Assembly: GCA_013361975.1 (NCBI GenBank)
Contig: JABFXB010000393.1
Location: forward strand, 1 to 12,362
DNA from: Dermatophilaceae bacterium
Lineage (GTDB): Bacteria; Actinomycetota; Actinomycetes; Actinomycetales; Dermatophilaceae
Reading direction: 5' to 3'
Length of the DNA stretch: 12,362 nucleotides
Part shown: one piece after another, positions 1 to 5,639 of the stretch
How positions within the stretch are numbered: the stretch's first letter is position 1
How the letters are laid out: every line of letters starts with the position of its first letter
Program-made: the position numbers and the translations under genes
The notes under the pieces: generated by a model
What the model was told of the DNA's origin: nothing
Database searches by the model: none
Seen by the model: only the letters and a program-made list of their open reading frames with translations

Positions 1-506
1 GAAGTCGGGGACCTCCGGGACGTCGAGGTCGGCGATGGCCTTCTTCATCTGCGAGGTCGCGAGGTGGGTCATGCCCGGGATGCCGCCCAGGCCCTGCGGC
101 AGGTGCGTCGCCGTGTTGCCGAGCATCGTGAACTTGAGCCCCAGCATCCCGGGCGTCTGGTCGGGTCGGGGGGTGGTGCCGGACGCGATGACGAGCTCGT
201 CGTAGCCGATGGTGCGGCCGTCGACGAGTGAGACCTCACGAGCGCCGGGATCGACACGGTCGACGTAGCCCAGCACGAGCTCGACGCCGTCGGCGATGAG
301 GGTGTGGCGGCTGCGCCGGACCTGCTCCGAGTCGATGAGCCCGAACGGCAGGAAGAGGTAGCCGGGTTGGTAGTCATGGACGTCGTCCCGGTCGACGACG
401 GTGATGCGCCACTCGCTGGTGGGGAGGGGGTGCCTCAGCTGGTTCACGACCACGGTGCCGGCCGTTCCCGCTGCGGGTATCCGCGCCGCTGTGACCCGAC
501 AGACAT
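1..506 (-). pseudogene. Fragment of a sulfide:quinone reductase-like FAD oxidoreductase, runs off window edge, possibly broken
   Basis: The reverse frame read leftwards from about 480 gives a protein resembling the first third of sulfide:quinone oxidoreductase-type flavoproteins. Visible are the dinucleotide-binding stretch AAGTAGTVVVNQLR, then ITVVDRDDVHDYQPGYLFLP, and later ELVIASGTTPRPDQTPGML. Family members bind FAD and pass electrons from sulfide to membrane quinone. Three things look wrong. The first glycine of the GxGxxG motif is alanine, and the hydrophobic strand before it is missing (ARIPA). There is no ATG, GTG or TTG in this frame upstream of the motif: the only nearby ATG (504-506) is in another frame that stops soon after. 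After about position 140 the remaining 46 residues do not look like the family. This suggests a remnant, a frameshifted copy or a chimera, though a sequencing error cannot be excluded. The reading frame is open to base 1, so the gene continues outside. Confidence 0.5.
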
Positions 507-507
507 C

Positions 508-522
508 CGAGGTGTGACCTCG
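508..522. promoter_or_regulatory. Perfect 6-bp inverted repeat, operator-like
   Basis: CGAGGT-GTG-ACCTCG is a perfect palindrome with a 3-base centre. It ends one base from the ATG at 504-506 on the minus strand and lies in the 60-90 bp gap between the monooxygenase-domain gene and the oxidoreductase fragment. Its size and place suit a dimeric repressor site, but no regulator gene is next to it, so the role is inference. Confidence 0.35.
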
Positions 523-569
523 CAGACAGCAACCCTTGCCCGACAGGCCAATCGAGCGGTGAGGCAGAG

Positions 570-1154
570 TCAGCCGGAGCGTAGCCAGCGCGCGAAGAGG
601 CGAGTCACGAGGGGAAGGAGCACGTAGGTCATCCACGGCGTCGCCACGACGGTCGACACGAGGACACGCAGCACCGGGGGCCAGCCGTTGGCGACCGGCA
701 TGAGCAGGTAGGTCAGGGCGAGGCTGGTGGGGAAGAAGGCGAGCCAGATGACGCTCGCCTGCTTCCACCGGGGCGGGGCCGTCGGCCCCGGCTCGCCCGG
801 CTCCTCCACCGAGCGCGACGCCGGCTCGTCGAACCAGCCCTCGATGCCGGTCCGGTACTCCGTCCTGCGGTGCTCGACGAGGTCGGCGGCCGACCGCAGC
901 CAGCGGATGCGCTCGGGCGAGCGCTCCCAGGCGTCCAGGTGCGCCCGTGACCCGAACCGGTAGAGCATGTGCCAGTCCGCGGCCCCCGAGCGCACCCAGC
1001 CCGCCCCGAGGAAGCCGTCGAAGCGCTCGGCCATCGACGTGCCGGCATGCACCCACGCCAGCATGAGCAGCTCGTCCTCGGGAGCGACCCGGCGGGTGAT
1101 GGCGACCGTCAGCGGCCCGCCCGCAGCGGCGGCATCAGCAGGGGTGCTGGCCAT
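570..1154 (-). CDS. Antibiotic biosynthesis monooxygenase (ABM) domain protein with two membrane helices
   Basis: This is a 194-residue protein. Residues about 15-108 look like a ferredoxin-like ABM domain of the COG3224 type, with the features AITRRVAPEDE, WHMLYRFGS and LDAWERSPER. A proline/glutamate-rich linker (about 112-128) follows, then two hydrophobic segments (about 133-152 and 160-182) with a short WPP-containing turn, ending in basic residues. ABM domains bind small hydrophobic or haem-like ligands and some are cofactor-free monooxygenases. The membrane-anchored COG3224 members have no firm function that I know of. The start ATG is supported by GAGGAG six bases upstream. The gene is separated from tsf by about 155 bp and a terminator, so it is probably its own transcript. 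Family call fairly sure; enzymatic activity unknown. Confidence 0.8.
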   Translation of the reverse strand: MASTPADAAAAGGPLTVAITRRVAPEDELLMLAWVHAGTSMAERFDGFLGAGWVRSGAADWHMLYRFGSRAHLDAWERSPERIRWLRSAADLVEHRRTEYRTGIEGWFDEPASRSVEEPGEPGPTAPPRWKQASVIWLAFFPTSLALTYLLMPVANGWPPVLRVLVSTVVATPWMTYVLLPLVTRLFARWLRSG

Positions 1155-1218
1155 GGGATCTCCTCTGGCTGAACGGACTTCACGTCCACGAGTGACAAGG
1201 GCACCAGAACGCGACGAA

Positions 1219-1246
1219 GCCGGCCGCCCCCACTGGGGCGACCGGC
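1219..1246 (-). terminator. Hairpin terminator of the rpsB-tsf operon
   Basis: GCCGGCCGCCCC and GGGGCGACCGGC form a 12-bp stem with one mismatch and a CACT loop. It lies 64 bp beyond the tsf stop codon in the direction of transcription. In the minus-strand RNA the hairpin is followed by a moderately U-containing stretch (UUCGUCGCGUUCUGG) rather than a clean U-tract, which is common in high-GC genomes. The right arm overlaps one copy of the CGGCATACG motif (1243-1251). Confidence 0.65.
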
Positions 1247-1251
1247 ATACG
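1243..1251 (+). other. CGGCATACG motif copy at the tsf terminator
   Basis: This copy overlaps the right arm of the terminator hairpin by four bases. It is one of six copies of the 9-mer in the window. Confidence 0.6.
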
Positions 1252-1309
1252 TCGTCGTGCTGCGCGGTCGGCGCTGCGCCGAACCGGCGGAGTCGGTGAG
1301 GTCAGGACC

Positions 1310-2140
1310 TCACTGGCCGACGCGGAAGCGCGCGAAGGACTTCGCCGAGGCGCCGCCCTCCTCGAGCACCTTGGCGACCGTCTTCTTCGGCTCCTTGGCG
1401 AACGGCTGCTCGAGCAGGACGTTCTCCTTGAAGAAGCCGTTGACGCGACCCTCGATGATCTTCGGCAGGGCGGCCTCGGGCTTGCCCTCCTCCTTGGCCG
1501 TGGCCTCGGCGACGCGACGCTCGTTCTCGACCGTCTCGGCCGGGACCTCGTCACGCGTGAGGACGGTCGGGCTGAACGCCGCGATGTGCATCGCGACGTC
1601 GCGGCCCACGGCCTCGTCGCCACCCTCGAGCGCGACGAGGACACCGATCTGCGCGGGCAGGTCGGGGCTCGTCTTGTGGAGGTAGGAGACGACCTTGTCG
1701 CCCTCGAGGCGCGCCACGCGGCGGATCTCGATCTTCTCGCCGATGGTCGCGTTGGCCTCGTCGATGAGCTCCTGGACGGTCTTGCCGTCGTCGAGCGTGC
1801 TCTTGAGGAGCGAGTCGGCGTCGGTCGCGCCGGCCGAGACGGCCTGCGCGAGCACCTGGTCGGCGAGGGCGATGAACTTCTCGCCCTTCGCGACGAAGTC
1901 GGTCTCGCAGTTGACCTCGACCAGGGTGCCGACGCCGTCGGTGGCCGACGCGGCCACGAGACCGTTGGAGGCCGAGCGGCCCTCACGCTTCGTGACGCCC
2001 TTGAGGCCCTTGACGCGCAGGATCTCGACGGCCTTGGCGCGGTCGCCGTCGGCCTCGTCGAGCGCCTTCTTGACGTCCATCATGCCGGCGCCGGTCTGCT
2101 CACGCAGCGCCTTGATGTCAGCGGCGGTGTAGTTCGCCAT
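1310..2140 (-). CDS. tsf: Translation elongation factor Ts
   Basis: The 276-residue product is EF-Ts, the cytoplasmic guanine-nucleotide exchange factor that releases GDP from EF-Tu during elongation. The N-terminal UBA-like domain is clear (MANYTAADIKALREQTGAGM, then MDVKKAL). The EF-Tu-contacting TDFVA motif sits at about residues 80-84 inside VNCETDFVAKGEKF. The dimerisation half runs to the C-terminus, ending FARFRVGQ. The length is usual for actinobacterial EF-Ts (about 270-280). The start is fixed by homology to MxNYTAADIK; a Shine-Dalgarno is weak (a GAG three bases upstream and another GAG further up). The gene lies 59 bp downstream of rpsB and is very likely co-transcribed with it. 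A hairpin terminator follows at 1219-1246. Confidence 0.97.
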   Translation of the reverse strand: MANYTAADIKALREQTGAGMMDVKKALDEADGDRAKAVEILRVKGLKGVTKREGRSASNGLVAASATDGVGTLVEVNCETDFVAKGEKFIALADQVLAQAVSAGATDADSLLKSTLDDGKTVQELIDEANATIGEKIEIRRVARLEGDKVVSYLHKTSPDLPAQIGVLVALEGGDEAVGRDVAMHIAAFSPTVLTRDEVPAETVENERRVAEATAKEEGKPEAALPKIIEGRVNGFFKENVLLEQPFAKEPKKTVAKVLEEGGASAKSFARFRVGQ

Positions 2141-2199
2141 GCTCTGTATCGCTCTTTTCGTCAGATGTGGATGACTCGAAGTGGCTGGGAGAGAAGGGC

Positions 2200-3126
2200 T
2201 CAGGCCTTCTCGGCAGCAGCCTCGGCAGGGGCGTCGACGGCGATCTCGGCGGCGACCTCGGGGGCCGGCGTCTCGACGGGGGCCTCGACCGGCGCCTCTG
2301 CGGCTGCGTCGGCAGCGGGTGCCTCGGTGGTCTCGGCGGCAGGAGCCTCGGTCGCGGCGGCGGCCTCGGCGTAGAGCTCGCGCTCCCACTCGGCCAGGGG
2401 CTCCTCGGCCTGCGCGTCGGAGCCGGACTTGCCGGACGAGCGCTGGACCAGACCGTCGGCGACGGCGTCGGCGATGACCCGCGTCAGCAGCGTGACGGAA
2501 CGGATCGCGTCGTCGTTGCCGGGGATCTTGTAGTCGACCTCGTCGGGGTCGCAGTTCGTGTCGAGGATCGCGATGACCGGGAGGCCGAGCTTGCGCGCCT
2601 CGTCGACGGCGAGGTGCTCCTTCTTCGTGTCGACGATCCACACGGCCGAGGGGACCTTGGCCATCGTTCGGATGCCGCCGAGCGTCTTCTCGAGCTTGTC
2701 CTTCTCGCGCTTGAGGATGAGCAGCTCCTTCTTCGTGTAGCCCGAGCCGGCCACGTCGTCGAAGTTCAGCTCCTCGAGCTCCTTGAGGCGCGTGAGGCGC
2801 TTGGAGATCGTCTGGAAGTTGGTGAGCATGCCACCGAGCCAGCGGTGGTTGACGTACGGCATGCCGACGCGCGTCGCCTGCTCGGCGATGGGCTCCTGGG
2901 CCTGCTTCTTCGTGCCGACGAAGAGGATCGTGCCGCCGTGGGCGACGGTCTCCTTGACGAAGTCGTACGCGTTGTTGATGTACGTCAGCGACTGCTGGAG
3001 GTCGATGATGTAGATGCCGTTGCGCTCGGTCATGATGAAGCGCTTCATCTTGGGGTTCCAGCGACGGGTCTGGTGCCCGAAGTGGACGCCGCTCTCGAGG
3101 AGCTGGCGCATGGTGACGACGGCCAT
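2200..3126 (-). CDS. rpsB: 30S ribosomal protein S2
   Basis: This 308-residue protein is S2, which binds late to the 30S subunit near the head-body junction and helps anchor S1-like functions. Signature stretches include MRQLLESGVHFGHQTRRWNP, NGIYIIDLQQSL, GGTILFVGTKKQAQ, RWLGGMLTNFQTI and DTNCDPDEVDYKIPGNDDA. The start ATG has AAGGGAG eight bases upstream. The in-frame open reading extends about 130 bases further, but that part does not look like S2. After the core, residues from about 254 form a low-complexity Ala/Glu/Pro/Val tail, a common actinobacterial extension. It is the first gene of the rpsB-tsf operon and is preceded by a structured leader. In other bacteria S2 represses its own operon through the leader; here that is inference. 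Confidence 0.97.
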   Translation of the reverse strand: MAVVTMRQLLESGVHFGHQTRRWNPKMKRFIMTERNGIYIIDLQQSLTYINNAYDFVKETVAHGGTILFVGTKKQAQEPIAEQATRVGMPYVNHRWLGGMLTNFQTISKRLTRLKELEELNFDDVAGSGYTKKELLILKREKDKLEKTLGGIRTMAKVPSAVWIVDTKKEHLAVDEARKLGLPVIAILDTNCDPDEVDYKIPGNDDAIRSVTLLTRVIADAVADGLVQRSSGKSGSDAQAEEPLAEWERELYAEAAAATEAPAAETTEAPAADAAAEAPVEAPVETPAPEVAAEIAVDAPAEAAAEKA

Positions 3127-3184
3127 GCCGTGTTCTCCCTTGTGTCGTGTTGTCAGTTGTCCGCGAGGCTCGCCACCGCTCGTC

Positions 3185-3208
3185 GGCACGTGCGTGCACG
3201 TGCGTGCC
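3185..3208. repeat. Tandem 10-bp repeat in the rpsB leader
   Basis: CACGTGCGTG occurs twice back to back (3187-3196 and 3197-3206), flanked by GG and CC. The ends GGCACG and CGTGCC can also pair, so the RNA could fold into a hairpin. Each unit contains the palindrome CACGTG or GTGCAC. Confidence 0.55.
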
Positions 3209-3211
3209 GTA

Positions 3212-3220
3212 CGGCATACG
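3212..3220 (+). other. CGGCATACG motif copy in the rpsB leader
   Basis: This copy forms the loop and right arm of the GCCGTA-CGGCA-TACGGC hairpin (3206-3222). Confidence 0.6.
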
Positions 3221-3249
3221 GCCCCACTCCTGGCGCCTGACGCACCCCG

Positions 3250-3267
3250 CCCCACCCGGAGGTGGGG
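3250..3267 (-). promoter_or_regulatory. Leader hairpin with a UCCG tetraloop upstream of rpsB
   Basis: On the minus-strand RNA this reads CCCCACC-UCCG-GGUGGGG: a perfect 7-bp GC-rich stem closed as C(UCCG)G, which fits the unusually stable cUNCGg tetraloop class. It lies about 125 nt upstream of the rpsB start and inside the probable leader. It could be an attenuator, a protein-binding element or a stabilising 5' structure. Confidence 0.45.
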
Positions 3268-3402
3268 ACTGCCGTGGTGCGACCCGGTCGGTGTGACCGG
3301 CAGAAGACGCGCGAATTACGGTCGCGCGCGACAAGCACACGTGACCGCCGTCCATCGTACGGCCTGACCCGGGTGCTGGAGAAATCGGAGCGACCAGACA
3401 GA

Positions 3403-5340
3403 ATGGCCCGCATGGTGGACTGGCTGGCGACGATCCCGGCCTTCGTCGTCCTCTCGGTCGTGCTGCTGCTTCCGGGTTGGCTGGTCGTGCGCGCCCTGGG
3501 TGCCCGTGGCCTCGAGGCGCTGGCCGTCTCCCCCGCCGTCTCGACCGCCCTGATCGCCGTCTTCGCGACGGTGGCACAGCGCGTCGGCGTCGGCTGGGGG
3601 CTGCTGCCCCTGCTCGTCGTCACCCTCGCCTCGGTCGGCGTGGCGCTGCTCGGCATGCGGCTCTTCGGCAGGCACGACCCCGACCTCGGCGCGGCCCGGC
3701 GCTTCCTCGGTCGGCCCCGCCCCGACGCCGTCCTCGCGATCGCCATCGGCGTCGTGCTGGCGCTCGCGACGATCCTGCCGTCCATCGGCCGCCCCGACGA
3801 GCTCGTCGACAGCCCCGACGCCGTCTACCACCTCGACCGCATCCGCACGTTCCTCGAGACCGGCAACTTCTCGATCGTCAACCCCACCTTCTACCCCAAC
3901 GGGTTCCACGCGTGGATCGCCACGAGCCTGCTGCCGGGTGTCGCCGACGTCCTGCCGGGCACCAACGTCGCCACCGTGGTGCTCGCCGCCGTCGTGTGGC
4001 CGGTGGGCTGCGTCGCCCTCGTGCGCCACGCGCTCGGCACCTCCCGGCTGGTCACGTATGCCGCCGGGTTCGCCTCCGCGGCCTTCATCGCCTTCCCCAC
4101 GACCCTCCTCGGGTGGGGCGTCCTCTGGCCCAACCTGATGGCGACCGCGCTGACCCCCGGCGCCCTGGCCCTGATGCTGCAGGCCGCCCGGTCCAGGCGG
4201 ATCGGCCAGTGGCTCGGCTTCGTGGCTGCGCTCCCCGGCCTGGCGCTCATCCAGCCGAACGCACTCGTGGCCCTCGTGCTCTTCGCCCTGGTGTGGTTCG
4301 TCGCCGCGCGCCTGCGGGCCGGGCTCCTCCACCACCTCTCGTGGCCCGCCGTGGCCCGTGACCTCGCCGTGGTCGCCGTCGTCGGCGTCGGCGGCCTCCT
4401 CGCCGCGCCGATCGTCTCGGCGCGCCTCGCCTCCACCCAGTCCTACGAGTGGAACGACCGCGTCTCCATCTGGACCGCCCTCGTCGAGGTGGTCGGAGGC
4501 CGGCTGCAGATCTCGAACGTGCTCTGGGGGCTCGTCGTGCTCATCGGCCTCGGCATCGGCTGGATCGCGCTGCGCGCCCGAGCCGCGCTGCCAGTTGTCG
4601 CGATGTGGGTGGCATGCGTCGTGCTCTACGTCATGGCCGCCTCGTCGACCGCCTCGTGGACGGCCCTGGTCACGGGCTACTGGTACAACGACAAGGTACG
4701 GCTGGCCGCGCTGGCTGCGGTCCCCGGCGTCGTGCTCGTCGCGGCGTCGGCTCCCGCGCTGCGCGAGCTGCTACGTCGCGCGCCGCGGGTCGGGGCGTTG
4801 CTGGCGCCGCGACCGGCCGCCGCGGCGCTCGTGGCCGTGCTCGTCCTGCCGGTCCTCACGCTGGGGCTCGACACGGCGACCCGCTACCGCATGCTCGCCG
4901 GCTTCTTCCGGCCGGGATCGCCCGACCGGGTCATCGTCGGTTTCGAGGGCCAGGAGTCGCTGCGCCGCCTGTCTGCGATCATCCCCGCCGGGCAAGGCGT
5001 CGTCGGACGGCCCGAGAACGGCACGCCCCTCATGTGGGCCCTCTTCGGCACCAACACGCTCTACCGCTCGATCCCCATCCCGACCACCGGCGACGAGATC
5101 GTCATCGGCACCGGGTTCGACAACCTCGCGGGCCGGCCCGACGTCTGCGAGGCCCTGGCGCGCCACGACATCCGCTGGGCCATCGACTCCAAGCACGTCT
5201 ACTGGCTCGACCGCCCCGAGCGCAGCTCCGGCCTGGAGGACCTCGCCTCCAACCCGGGGGTCGAGAAGGTCAGGACCGACGGCGACTACACGCTCTACCG
5301 CATCACCGCCTGCGGTCTGGACGAGCGCACGAGGGCCTGA
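3403..5340 (+). CDS. Polytopic membrane protein, DUF6541-like, possible GT-C glycosyltransferase
   Basis: This 645-residue integral membrane protein has roughly 13 hydrophobic helices (for example about 8-30, 64-84, 108-126, 186-207, 286-302, 372-391, 396-414 and 472-489). A hydrophilic C-terminal part (about 490-645) probably faces outside. The loop after the fourth helix holds DSPDAVYHLDRIRTF (136-150) and NPTFYPNGFHAW (160-171). An acidic first outer loop of this kind, with histidine and aromatic residues, is typical of GT-C transferases that use lipid-linked sugars, and the overall style fits actinobacterial DUF6541 proteins. The specific substrate is unknown. The start is chosen at the ATG with GGAG 12 bases before it; ATG at 3412 and GTG at 3415 are alternatives. 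It stands alone between divergent rpsB and the aminotransferase. Membrane protein: sure. Transferase role: tentative. Confidence 0.75.
   Translation: MARMVDWLATIPAFVVLSVVLLLPGWLVVRALGARGLEALAVSPAVSTALIAVFATVAQRVGVGWGLLPLLVVTLASVGVALLGMRLFGRHDPDLGAARRFLGRPRPDAVLAIAIGVVLALATILPSIGRPDELVDSPDAVYHLDRIRTFLETGNFSIVNPTFYPNGFHAWIATSLLPGVADVLPGTNVATVVLAAVVWPVGCVALVRHALGTSRLVTYAAGFASAAFIAFPTTLLGWGVLWPNLMATALTPGALALMLQAARSRRIGQWLGFVAALPGLALIQPNALVALVLFALVWFVAARLRAGLLHHLSWPAVARDLAVVAVVGVGGLLAAPIVSARLASTQSYEWNDRVSIWTALVEVVGGRLQISNVLWGLVVLIGLGIGWIALRARAALPVVAMWVACVVLYVMAASSTASWTALVTGYWYNDKVRLAALAAVPGVVLVAASAPALRELLRRAPRVGALLAPRPAAAALVAVLVLPVLTLGLDTATRYRMLAGFFRPGSPDRVIVGFEGQESLRRLSAIIPAGQGVVGRPENGTPLMWALFGTNTLYRSIPIPTTGDEIVIGTGFDNLAGRPDVCEALARHDIRWAIDSKHVYWLDRPERSSGLEDLASNPGVEKVRTDGDYTLYRITACGLDERTRA
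4055..4063 (-). other. CGGCATACG motif copy inside the DUF6541-like gene
   Basis: On the minus strand this reads CGGCATACG (plus strand CGTATGCCG). It falls on the Thr-Tyr-Ala codons ACG TAT GCC. Tyr 219 here is TAT, whereas every other tyrosine codon I read in this gene is TAC. Confidence 0.6.
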
Positions 5341-5359
5341 GCGGGCGACCCGCCTCGGA

Positions 5360-5368
5360 CGGCATACG
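5360..5368 (+). other. CGGCATACG motif copy downstream of the DUF6541-like gene
   Basis: This copy begins 20 bp after the stop codon, in noncoding sequence. Confidence 0.6.
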
Positions 5369-5458
5369 CCAGCTGCGCAGCGCGCCACCCAGCCAACCCG
5401 ATCGAGGCAGCTCGTCCTACCCAATTCCGGACAAGTCGTAACACTTCGGGCCGACCGA

Positions 5459-5484
5459 CGATGGTGGGGGTGCAGCCCCCATCG
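5459..5484 (+). terminator. Small hairpin downstream of the DUF6541-like gene
   Basis: TGGGGG (5465-5470) pairs with CCCCCA (5476-5481) around a TGCAG loop, and CGA/TCG can extend it with a bulge. It lies about 120 bp past the stop codon and has no T-tract, so it is a weak candidate terminator. Confidence 0.35.
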
Positions 5485-5543
5485 AGACCCCTGACCGGGT
5501 GGGTGCTGCCGGTTCGCGACACAGCCCCCTCCACAGCAGCCGC

Positions 5544-5590
5544 GGACACCCGAGAGCCCCCGCCCCTGCCGGGCGGGGGCTCTCGTGTCC
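5544..5590. terminator. Long perfect hairpin, likely bidirectional terminator or insulator
   Basis: CGAGAGCCCCCGCCC (5551-5565) and GGGCGGGGGCTCTCG (5571-5585) form a perfect 15-bp stem with a CTGCC loop. GGACA (5544-5548) and TGTCC (5586-5590) extend it by five pairs across a CC bulge. It is the strongest hairpin in the window and sits between two plus-strand genes, about 50 bp before the aminotransferase start. No T-tract follows. It most likely ends the upstream transcript and isolates the aminotransferase promoter. Confidence 0.6.
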
Positions 5591-5639
5591 CTGCCCGCAG
5601 CGCCGCCGCCGCTGCCCTGCTCGTCGATACCCTCGGGCC

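Larger units (their letters stand above)
3127..3402. promoter_or_regulatory. Divergent intergenic region: rpsB leader/promoter and upstream of the DUF6541 gene
   Basis: These 276 bp separate rpsB (minus) from the membrane-protein gene (plus). On the rpsB side I see, reading from the start codon outward, a strong Shine-Dalgarno (complement at 3135-3141), a tandem 10-bp repeat (3187-3206), a hairpin GCCGTA-CGGCA-TACGGC (3206-3222) and a 7-bp hairpin (3250-3267). A TACGAT -10-like hexamer on the minus strand lies at about 3354-3359, with only a poor -35 (TCTCCA) 17 bp before it. That would give a leader of roughly 220 nt. The promoter call is tentative. For the plus gene I see only GGAG at 3387-3390. 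Confidence 0.45.
5341..5639. other. 299-bp intergenic spacer with hairpins, no gene seen
   Basis: Between the membrane-protein stop and the aminotransferase start I see no convincing coding region. It holds a CGGCATACG copy (5360-5368, 20 bp after the stop), a small hairpin TGGGGG-TGCAG-CCCCCA (5465-5481), a long hairpin (5544-5590) and a -10-like hexamer TACCCT just before the aminotransferase. A GGTTCG at about 5511 recalls a tRNA T-loop, but no cloverleaf can be drawn around it. Confidence 0.6.

Noticed and set aside
3127..3255. N-terminal extension of S2 starting near 3255
   Set aside because: The extension is unlike S2, and the ATG at 3126 has a strong Shine-Dalgarno at the right distance.
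1310..3577. Single 755-residue minus-strand reading frame spanning tsf and beyond
   Set aside because: Only the part from 2140 downwards is EF-Ts; the rest is the shadow of rpsB in another frame.
5440..5545. GGTTCG and nearby hairpins suggested a tRNA
   Set aside because: No acceptor stem, anticodon arm or consistent T-arm can be paired around it.
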